Shown: piece by piece, positions 8,736 through 14,652 of the stretch
Layout of the letters: each line of letters begins with the position of its first letter
How positions within the stretch are numbered: the stretch's first letter is position 1
Origin: Bacteroidaceae bacterium
GTDB taxonomy: Bacteria; Bacteroidota; Bacteroidia; Bacteroidales; Bacteroidaceae
NCBI GenBank assembly: GCA_017551925.1
Contig: JAFZKA010000063.1
Location: forward strand, 1 to 61,429
Length of the DNA stretch: 61,429 bases
Direction: 5' to 3'
Translations under genes and position numbers: made by a program
Notes under the pieces: model-generated
What the model saw: the letters and a program-made list of their open reading frames with translations, nothing else
Told to the model about the DNA's origin: nothing
Databases searched by the model: none

Positions 8736-9453
8736 ACGTTCAAGGTGGCTGTTGCATCCGGCTGTCATATATCTGATACTGCTTATCCTGATCATTCTTA
8801 TCTCATGGATAGGCAGTGTGATAGAGATAAAACACTCCAGCGGTAATACTGATCTTGCTATCAGAAGTGCATTGGGCGCATCGGGTGTAAGATGGGCCGT
8901 AAGGAGTGCGGCAGATTGCCTGCGGAATGCTCCAATAGGAAATGCCATTATGCTGTTTCTGACAATAGGAGTGTTTAAGGGGTGCGGGGCGCAGCGGGCT
9001 CTGCTTAATTATAAGAGCCTTTCGCCAAAGGAACGTACGTCATTGCATTTGGGGCTTATAGTCCTGATTGTTTGCATTGTAGTTGTTATACTGGGTCTGT
9101 TTGCCGGAAGCCGTTTGCTTTTGAGCGTGACCGGCAGATTGCATGGCAGTCCGCTGTTTGACGGTTTTATCTTTCTTCTGTTGCTTACAGTTGCTGTTCC
9201 GTCATTGGTTTACGGTTTTTCATCAGACAATATACGCAACCTGAATGATTGCATGAATGCTTTTGCTTCAATGGCAGTTCAAATGACTCATTTTATTATT
9301 ACGCTGCTTTTGGCTGCCCAACTGATTCAGGTAATAGAATATACCAATTTATATCAGTTTGTGGGTCTGAGTGCAAATGCGTTCAGATATATCGCATTTA
9401 TCGTATATTGGCTGCCGTTGCCGGTAATTATGTATATGTACAGAGGTCTGTGA
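8728..9453 (+). CDS. half-length AbgT-like integral membrane protein
   Basis: A 241-residue, very hydrophobic protein with about six predicted membrane segments. The N-terminus (HPAVIYL, LISWIGSV, GVRWAVRSAADCL, NAPIGNAIM) resembles the start of AbgT-family p-aminobenzoyl-glutamate or drug transporters, which are about 500 residues, so this is at most half a transporter. ATG 8728 is chosen over the in-frame TTG at 8722. It overlaps the regulator gene by 8 bases. Its constant position behind the kinase and regulator suggests a membrane sensor, accessory or effector of that pathway. The AbgT resemblance is weak and by eye only; a family unique to Bacteroidetes is equally possible. Confidence 0.6.
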   Translation: MNRRSRWLLHPAVIYLILLILIILISWIGSVIEIKHSSGNTDLAIRSALGASGVRWAVRSAADCLRNAPIGNAIMLFLTIGVFKGCGAQRALLNYKSLSPKERTSLHLGLIVLIVCIVVVILGLFAGSRLLLSVTGRLHGSPLFDGFIFLLLLTVAVPSLVYGFSSDNIRNLNDCMNAFASMAVQMTHFIITLLLAAQLIQVIEYTNLYQFVGLSANAFRYIAFIVYWLPLPVIMYMYRGL

Positions 9454-9570
9454 TTCAAATTTTCATGTCTGTTTTCTCATTTCTGAAAAAATCCATATCC
9501 ATTTTTTGAACTTCAATGCCAAACTAAACAGAACTTTTGCTAAATTTGTGCCCGCTAAAAGATAAGGTCT

Positions 9571-9644
9571 GGCTCCGTAGCTCAGCTGGATAGAGCAACA
9601 GCCTTCTAAGCTGTGGGTCTTGGGTTCGAATCCCAACGGAGTCA
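9571..9644 (+). tRNA. tRNA-Arg (anticodon TCT)
   Basis: A complete cloverleaf of 74 bases. The acceptor stem GGCTCCG pairs with CGGAGTC (one G-T pair), the D stem is GCTC/GAGC, the anticodon stem ACAGC/GCTGT has loop CTTCTAA, giving anticodon TCT, and the T arm is TTGGG-TTCGAAT-CCCAA. The discriminator base is A and the CCA end is not encoded. It reads AGA codons. Its 3' end sequence recurs downstream (see the repeats at 9682-9902). Confidence 0.97.
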
Positions 9645-9652
9645 CAAAGCCA

Positions 9653-9685
9653 AAAATGCCCGAAATCGATGATTTCGGGCATTTT
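9653..9685 (+). terminator. intrinsic terminator of tRNA-Arg
   Basis: A perfect 15-bp inverted repeat (9653-9667 and 9671-9685) with a 3-base loop and a T-rich end, starting 8 bases after the tRNA. Because the arms begin with A4 and end with T4 it could work in both directions. Confidence 0.8.
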
Positions 9686-9751
9686 CGTCTCCGCGCCTCC
9701 GTTGGGATAAAGCCGTCAGGATTTATCCCAACGGAGGAATGGAGACGAAAA
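9682..9751. repeat. long palindrome containing copies of the tRNA-Arg 3' end
   Basis: The outer arms 9682-9692 and 9741-9751 (11 bp) and inner arms 9696-9711 and 9722-9737 (16 bp) are both perfect, separated by a symmetric 3-base internal loop and a 10-base apical loop. The inner arms contain TCCCAACGGA (right, 9726-9735) and its complement (left, 9698-9707). This is the T-arm/acceptor end of the adjacent tRNA, found in full at 9631-9640. Confidence 0.85.
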
Positions 9752-9752
9752 C

Positions 9753-9774
9753 AATCTCGCTGAAAAGCGAGATT
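9753..9774. repeat. short hairpin with GAAA loop
   Basis: A perfect 9-bp inverted repeat (9753-9761 and 9766-9774) closed by a GAAA tetraloop, immediately after the long palindrome. It is part of the hairpin-rich island after tRNA-Arg. Confidence 0.7.
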
Positions 9775-9804
9775 ATAATTTTTGGCTTTATGTCAACTAG
9801 CCCC

Positions 9805-9896
9805 CCGCAGGGGTAGGGATGCGGCAAAAACAAAGTTTTTGGCGAATCCCCCGCAGGGGTAGGGATGCGGCAAAAACAAAGTTTTTGGCGAATCCC
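9805..9896. repeat. two tandem copies of a 46-bp hairpin unit
   Basis: Identical 46-bp units at 9805-9850 and 9851-9896 with no spacer. Each contains a hairpin of CAAAAAC and GTTTTTG around AAA and ends in GCGAATCCC. At the end of the second copy this joins AACGGA, so 9889-9902 is a 14-base identical copy of the tRNA-Arg 3' segment 9627-9640. Two copies without spacers do not make a CRISPR array. Confidence 0.9.
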
Positions 9897-9997
9897 AACG
9901 GAATTCGTCAATCACCGACCTCAATCACCCCTCTCCGTTATCAACGGATATCAAGCCCCCGGTCGTCCAAAGAACTAACATTACTTGTAAATAACTA

Positions 9998-10066
9998 TTA
10001 ATCAGAAATGTCGCGGAAAAGGACCCATGCAACAATACCTGTAATAGCAAAAACTATTGCAACCAT
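9998..10066 (-). CDS. candidate 22-residue hydrophobic membrane microprotein
   Basis: On the minus strand an ATG opens 22 codons ending TAA; the peptide starts MVAIVFAITGIVAWVLF and ends RDISD. That is one membrane-spanning segment followed by a short charged tail, with a Trp near the tail. A perfect -7 box (TATCTTTG, 10082-10089) lies 16 bases before the ATG and the short leader is A-rich, as expected for Bacteroidetes translation starts. There is no supporting homology, and so short a frame could occur by chance. It lies between LMW phosphatase and the tRNA-Arg repeat island, in the same direction as the phosphatase. Confidence 0.4.
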   Translation of the reverse strand: MVAIVFAITGIVAWVLFRDISD

Positions 10067-10081
10067 CTATTGTATTTTTTG

Positions 10082-10089
10082 CAAAGATA
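10082..10089 (-). promoter_or_regulatory. -7 box before the candidate microprotein
   Basis: Reads TATCTTTG on the minus strand, a perfect TAnnTTTG. Transcription would begin near 10076, about 10 bases before the small ORF's ATG. The -33 element is TTC rather than TTG. Confidence 0.45.
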
Positions 10090-10143
10090 AATAAAAATGA
10101 TGAACTTGAACGTATTAATGCTTTGGTGTTTTATGTCTTGTGT

Positions 10144-10602
10144 TCAGATTTTTTCCTGAGTGTCAAGAAATGCGTTGCAAGCCTCCAAAATGTCATTGTA
10201 TGTTGTCTCAAAATCTCCCGTATACCATGGGTCTGCTACGTCGCGGTCACGACCTGCGAATGACATCATCAGTTTGAATTTGTTTTGCGGATCGTCAGGG
10301 ATTATGTACTTGAGCCATCTCAAGTTCATACGGTCCATATAGATAATCAGGTCAAAACGGTTATAATCGGCTCGTGTTACCTGGCGTGCAGTCTTGTTTC
10401 TGTCAAAAGGTATGCCATGCGCGTTGAGGCATCTTTTGGCCGGAGGGTAAATGGAGTTGCTTATTTCCTCTGTCGATACGGCTGCCGATTCTATATGGAA
10501 ATGTTCCTCAAGTCCGCGTAATCGGACAAGTTCCTTTAATATGAACTCTGCCATAGGCGATCGGCAGATATTTCCATGACACAAGAACAAAATTTTCTTC
10601 AC
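10144..10602 (-). CDS. low-molecular-weight protein-tyrosine phosphatase
   Basis: A 152-residue protein when started at the GTG at 10602, giving VKKILFLCHGNICRSP; the ORF extends further upstream, but the added 30 residues are unlike the family, whose members are about 150-160 residues with the catalytic loop near residue 10. The loop CHGNICRS is the CX5R(S/T) signature of LMW-PTPs. DPWYTGDFETTY near residue 120 supplies the general-acid Asp. These enzymes dephosphorylate tyrosine, in bacteria often on kinases of capsule or exopolysaccharide export, and act in the cytoplasm. No cognate kinase gene is nearby. Confidence 0.88.
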   Translation of the reverse strand: MKKILFLCHGNICRSPMAEFILKELVRLRGLEEHFHIESAAVSTEEISNSIYPPAKRCLNAHGIPFDRNKTARQVTRADYNRFDLIIYMDRMNLRWLKYIIPDDPQNKFKLMMSFAGRDRDVADPWYTGDFETTYNDILEACNAFLDTQEKI

Positions 10603-10711
10603 AATGAAATATAAGAATATGATTTTGGAACCAAAGATACATAAAACTGCTCCAGAATGTTGTGAAAGGGGATTTTTTGGTGAAAAATCCAATTAATTTG
10701 GAACATATCAT

Positions 10712-10822
10712 AAAAAAACAAGAGACTCGCTTGCGCAGCGCGTCTCTCGTTCTCAATAGTCCTTTTCCAATAATTGAAATTTAGATGAACCGGTTTCACA
10801 ACCAATCTTCTCTCCTTGTTTG
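10712..10822 (-). ncRNA. candidate small RNA ending in an intrinsic terminator
   Basis: On the minus strand a -7-like TATATTTG (10828-10835) is followed by about 110 bases with no ordinary gene, then a GC-rich hairpin (10722-10746, GAGAC.CGCT stem) and a run of T. A nine-codon frame MQTRREDWL starts close to the expected 5' end. A leader peptide or a structural RNA are both possible. No -33 TTG is found at the usual distance, which lowers confidence. The unit lies directly downstream of another short unit at 10971-11043. Confidence 0.4.
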
Positions 10823-10970
10823 CATGACAAATATAAGTGCTATTTTTCAACATTCATCACTTTTTTACAAAAATTATCACTAAAAAATGATATTTATTTA
10901 TTTTAATGCAACAAATCTTGCAAAATTGTCGTATTGAGTATGTTTATAATTCTTTTGATATCGTAAATTA

Positions 10971-11043
10971 GTAAAAAAAGCAGGTGAGCGGGACTTCACA
11001 GTTCCGCTCACCTTGAAATAAAATCTAATACCATGAAAAACAC
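10971..11043 (-). ncRNA. candidate small RNA, copy A of a two-copy family
   Basis: A promoter (TTG at 11076-11078, 20 bases, TATCTTTG at 11048-11055, minus strand) should start transcription near 11043. The transcript begins ACGTGTTTTTCATGG, contains TATTAGATTT, then forms a perfect 10-bp hairpin extended by three pairs (10982-11013) and ends in a run of seven T. The first 44 bases from the -7 box match 48312-48355 with only three differences. There is no ORF of note. It is divergent from the pseudouridine synthase gene. Confidence 0.6.
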
Positions 11044-11047
11044 GTGG

Positions 11048-11078
11048 CAAAGATAACATCCCGTTTGAATATATCCAA
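11048..11078 (-). promoter_or_regulatory. promoter of small RNA copy A
   Basis: TTG (11078-11076) and TATCTTTG (11055-11048), minus strand, separated by 20 bases: both elements match the primary sigma factor consensus of Bacteroidetes. Confidence 0.7.
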
Positions 11079-11141
11079 GCGATACGAACTTTTTTTAGTA
11101 ATTTTGTTTCGTATTTGTATTAAAATGGTCTATTTGAGAAT

Positions 11142-12056
11142 ATGGCGCGTAATAAATCAGGTCGTAGGCTGACTGCAGACAATATCAAGCAATTTGAGGT
11201 AAATGAAGAAACAACCCTTCTTCAGTTTCTTTTCAAATCATTGCCGAACCTTAGTAAGTCTGAAGTCAAGTCCATGCTTAAATACAAACATGTAGCAATA
11301 AAAGGTTCTGCAGTTACCCAGTTTGATATTCCGCTTTATCCGGGTGATGTTGTCGATATAAATTTCGGTCGCTCATTTTATAAATTCAATAATCCTCAGG
11401 TTAAAGTCCTTTTTGAGGACCAATGGTTTGTTGTTATTGAAAAGGCTTCGGGCCTGTTGTCTGTTGCAAATGATTCTTCACGTGAAAAAAACGCCTTTCA
11501 TATAATCAGGGATTATGTCCGCCACGATAATCCTGAGGCGAATCTTTACGTATGTCACAGGTTGGATCAGTTTACTTCGGGCATTCTGATTTTTGCCAAA
11601 GATGAAGCGCTTATGAATGAAATGCGTGCCAACTGGGATTTCTATGTCAAAGAAAGGCGTTATATGTGTGTGACTGAGAATATTCCTGCACGTCCTGAAG
11701 ATACGATTGAGAGTCTGTTGACTCAAAATGAGCACCTTAGAGTCCATTCTACCAATGATGAGACTGTCGGCAGACTTGCCATAACACATTATAAGGTGGT
11801 ACAGACCCGTGGACGCTATGCTCTTATTGATGTGGAAATCTTTACCGGAAAAAAGAATCAGATTAGAGTACATATGTCTGAAATGGGCTGTCCGATAGCC
11901 GGAGACATTAAGTATGGTGCTGAAACGAATCCGGTACGCAGGCTTATGCTGCATAACTATCGTTTATCTTTTATACACCCGATAACAGGTGAAATGATGC
12001 GTTTTACCTTATCAACTCCATCTGTTTTCAGAAAACTGACTCAACCGGACAAATGA
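11142..12056 (+). CDS. RluA-family pseudouridine synthase with S4 domain
   Basis: A 304-residue enzyme that converts specific uridines of rRNA (or tRNA) to pseudouridine. The N-terminal 75 residues form an S4 RNA-binding domain (LLQFLFKSLPNLSKSEVKSML). The catalytic motif HRLDQFTSG carries the essential Asp at about residue 143. KNQIRVHMSEMGCPIAGDIKYG is the C-terminal family block. It cannot be assigned to RluC, RluD or another target by eye. A -7 box TAATTTTG (11099-11106) precedes it. The stop overlaps the next gene's ATG by four bases, so it is an operon with the flavin reductase. Confidence 0.9.
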   Translation: MARNKSGRRLTADNIKQFEVNEETTLLQFLFKSLPNLSKSEVKSMLKYKHVAIKGSAVTQFDIPLYPGDVVDINFGRSFYKFNNPQVKVLFEDQWFVVIEKASGLLSVANDSSREKNAFHIIRDYVRHDNPEANLYVCHRLDQFTSGILIFAKDEALMNEMRANWDFYVKERRYMCVTENIPARPEDTIESLLTQNEHLRVHSTNDETVGRLAITHYKVVQTRGRYALIDVEIFTGKKNQIRVHMSEMGCPIAGDIKYGAETNPVRRLMLHNYRLSFIHPITGEMMRFTLSTPSVFRKLTQPDK

Positions 12057-12637
12057 AAAGAAGTTTTAAACCTGGTACAATGATCTATCCGCTGCCGGCG
12101 GTTCTGGTAAGTTGCGGTGCGACCCCTGACGAGTATAATGTCCTGACAGTATCCTGGACAGGCACGGTATGCAGTAATCCTCCAATGTGTTATGTGTCAA
12201 TAAGGCCTGAGCGTCATTCATATGACATAATCAAACGTAACGGCTGTTTTGTCATTAATTTGACCACAAAGACTTTGGCGCGTGCTACTGATTTTTGCGG
12301 AGTGCGTTCCGGACGCGATTGCAATAAGTTCAAGGAGGCTGGCATCACTCCCGGAAAGGCCGAAGTCGTAGCTGCGCCTACAATTGAGGAATCACCGGTT
12401 TCAATAGAGTGCAGAGTGGTGGATATCAGACCGCTGGGCTCTCATGATATGTTTCTGGCTGAGGTGGTCAATGTCCTTGTCGATGATAGGTTCATTGATG
12501 AGAATGACAAACTTGATATGGCGGGTATGGATCTGATTGCATATACTCACGGTGAGTATTTTGACGTATCAAACCCTAAAGGTTTTTTCGGTTGGTCCGT
12601 ACGCAAGAAAAAGGTTATCAAGCGCGAAAGAAAGTAA
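12053..12637 (+). CDS. flavin reductase family (FMN-binding) protein
   Basis: A 194-residue protein of the flavin reductase-like split-barrel family that binds FMN. Typical features are PLPAVLVSCG at the N-terminus, the segment NVLTVSWTGTVCSNPP, and the motif SIRPERHSYDIIKRNGCFVINL at about residues 48-70 that contacts the flavin phosphate. The family is about 170-200 residues and cytoplasmic; substrates are not predictable. Its ATG overlaps the end of the pseudouridine synthase gene by four bases. The 3' end faces dsbD with 12 bases between, where a weak CTCG.AGAT/ATCT.CGAG hairpin includes the end region. Confidence 0.87.
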   Translation: MKRSFKPGTMIYPLPAVLVSCGATPDEYNVLTVSWTGTVCSNPPMCYVSIRPERHSYDIIKRNGCFVINLTTKTLARATDFCGVRSGRDCNKFKEAGITPGKAEVVAAPTIEESPVSIECRVVDIRPLGSHDMFLAEVVNVLVDDRFIDENDKLDMAGMDLIAYTHGEYFDVSNPKGFFGWSVRKKKVIKRERK

Positions 12638-12649
12638 TCCCTCGAGATT

Positions 12650-14560
12650 TTATATCTGCGAGATGAATTTGAGGAAGTGGTCGGGATTGGGATCGAAGGT
12701 GTAGGGACCTTTGAGGAGGTTTCCTTTGGAGTCAATGATTACGTAGAACGGTTGGGCGTTCGCTCCGAATTTGTATCGCTGCAGCAGGCTCCATTTATCA
12801 CCCACTGTACGGATCTTCACTTTTGTGTCGTTTTCAACGATTGATACAGGCTGTTTGAGAGGTGTCTTGTCATCGACGAAAAGAGAGACAAGAATATACC
12901 GTTGCTTTATTATTTCTGATACTCTGGGGTCTGTCCAGACCGATGCCTCCATCTTGCGGCAGTTTACGCAACCGTAGCCGGTAAAATCAATCAGTATGGG
13001 TTTGCCTGTTTGTGAAGAGGCTTTCAGGGCTTCATTGTAGTCTGTAAGCTGCGGTTCAACTATTTGTGTGCTGCGTCCCAATATCTGTGTGTTCATGGGG
13101 GGCGTGAAGGCGCTTATTGCTTTGAGCGGCGCGCCCCACATGCCTGGTATCAACCATACGGCAAAGGCCAGTGAAACGATTCCTGCTGTGATACCGGCAA
13201 TACCTGGTTTTGCTTTATCGCTTTGTTTCTTTCCGAATATCCCAAGCAGATACAGGCCAAGGAGCAGGGCCATCAGAATCCATAGGAATATGAAAAGGTC
13301 ACGAGGCAATATGCCCCAGCCGTATGCCATGTCGGCCACGGACAGGAATTTCAGGGAGAAAGCCAGTTCAATTACTCCAAGCGTAACTTTTACCTTGTCC
13401 ATCCAGCCGCCTGACTTCGGCATTGACTTGAGCCATCCGGGGAACATGGCAAAAAGTGTGAATGGTATGGCCATAGCGACAGAAAAACCCAACATACCAA
13501 TGGCCGGTGCCATGATACTGCCGTTTGATGCTGCATCAACCAGCAGAAATCCTATGATTGGACCGGTGCATGAGAATGATACGATAGTCAGGGTCAATGC
13601 CATGAAGAAAATTCCTCCTAATCCTGCGGCAGAGGCTTTGCGGTCTGTTTGTGTGCTCCAGCCTGACGGCAGGGTTATTTCAAACAATCCGAAGAAAGAC
13701 AGGGCAAAAGCAACCAGGATCAGGAAGAACAGTATGTTTACTATCGCATTGGTAGCAAGTGCGTTCAGGGTGTTGGCTCCAAAAATTACGGTGACGGCAA
13801 GTCCGAGCAGCAGATAGACGGTTATAATTGAAACTCCGTATAAAACAGCGTCTGCTATAACTTTTTTCCGTTTTGCGGAACGCTTGAAAAAGAAACTGAC
13901 CGTCATGGGGATTATTGGCCATACGCAAGGCGTTAACAATGCAATGAGACCACCCAGGAAACTTGTCAGGAACAGTCCCCACAAAGTGTTCCTGTTTCCG
14001 GTTTCTGCCAGGTTCCCAATCCGGACGGGTTGCCATGTGGCGTAATCAAAGCCTTCAATTTGTGACAGGTCTGTTCCAGCCGATATCATGTCAGTAGTGC
14101 CATTCGAAGGCTGTTCTGGAGTACCTCCATATTTGAACTCAATATGTTGTGGCGGCAGACATTGGCTGTCATCACAGGCACCGTATGTAAGGGCGCCCTC
14201 AACACTCCAATTATTGTCTGTTATGTATAGTTTCTGATAAAAACGGACCTGATGTTCAAAGAACCTTACTTTCATCTTGAATACGGGGTCGTCATTTGCG
14301 GTTTCATGCCCAACGAACTGAAGTTTGTCAAGCGGCTCGACTCCCCGAATGGAGTCAAAACTTATTTCTGCACTTGTCGGCCCGCCTGGAGGTAAGAGGG
14401 TTGAATATACGTGCCACCCGTTGGAGATGTTGAGATCAAATGTCAGAATTGCTGTGTCGGGGGCAATGTAATCAATGCTTTTAGTTGCCGTTACCGGTTT
14501 GGAACTTATTCCAAACGGTATTGCCGTCAGGATTGATATGATGATGCAGAATAGTGACAT
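12650..14560 (-). CDS. dsbD: thiol:disulfide interchange protein DsbD
   Basis: A 636-residue inner-membrane protein passing electrons from cytoplasmic thioredoxin to the periplasm. There is a signal peptide; an N-terminal Ig-like DsbD-alpha domain (about 25-150) with the cysteine pair GACDDSQC; a central eight-helix membrane domain whose redox cysteines lie in TPCVWPIIPMT and SFSCTGPIIGF; and a C-terminal thioredoxin-like domain with GCVNCRK near residue 535. All expected redox cysteines are present, so the protein appears functional. Its electron source, thioredoxin reductase, is encoded at 41798-42727, not linked. It is divergent from the S9 peptidase gene. Confidence 0.93.
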   Translation of the reverse strand: MSLFCIIISILTAIPFGISSKPVTATKSIDYIAPDTAILTFDLNISNGWHVYSTLLPPGGPTSAEISFDSIRGVEPLDKLQFVGHETANDDPVFKMKVRFFEHQVRFYQKLYITDNNWSVEGALTYGACDDSQCLPPQHIEFKYGGTPEQPSNGTTDMISAGTDLSQIEGFDYATWQPVRIGNLAETGNRNTLWGLFLTSFLGGLIALLTPCVWPIIPMTVSFFFKRSAKRKKVIADAVLYGVSIITVYLLLGLAVTVIFGANTLNALATNAIVNILFFLILVAFALSFFGLFEITLPSGWSTQTDRKASAAGLGGIFFMALTLTIVSFSCTGPIIGFLLVDAASNGSIMAPAIGMLGFSVAMAIPFTLFAMFPGWLKSMPKSGGWMDKVKVTLGVIELAFSLKFLSVADMAYGWGILPRDLFIFLWILMALLLGLYLLGIFGKKQSDKAKPGIAGITAGIVSLAFAVWLIPGMWGAPLKAISAFTPPMNTQILGRSTQIVEPQLTDYNEALKASSQTGKPILIDFTGYGCVNCRKMEASVWTDPRVSEIIKQRYILVSLFVDDKTPLKQPVSIVENDTKVKIRTVGDKWSLLQRYKFGANAQPFYVIIDSKGNLLKGPYTFDPNPDHFLKFISQI

Positions 14561-14652
14561 GTGCTCTATTTTTCTGCGAAGATAACAATTATCACTTTCC
14601 GTTTTGTCAATAATAAATGATATATTCGCGTTTCAAACGGTTTATAAAAAAT

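Noticed and set aside
9805-9896. Possible CRISPR array
   Set aside because: Only two direct copies with no spacers and no cas genes; the unit is a hairpin repeat.
9571-9902. Complete integrated element at tRNA-Arg
   Set aside because: No integrase, relaxase or phage gene is present nearby; at most remnants of attachment sites remain.
10603-10692. N-terminal extension of the LMW phosphatase
   Set aside because: The catalytic loop should be close to the N-terminus; the extra residues are unlike the family and cover the likely leader region.
10599-10853. 84-codon minus-strand ORF
   Set aside because: It crosses a terminator hairpin and the phosphatase start; composition does not look coding, and a short RNA explains the region better.
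13068-13817. 249-codon plus-strand ORF
   Set aside because: It lies antisense inside dsbD, has a composition typical of a shadow frame and shows no recognisable domain.
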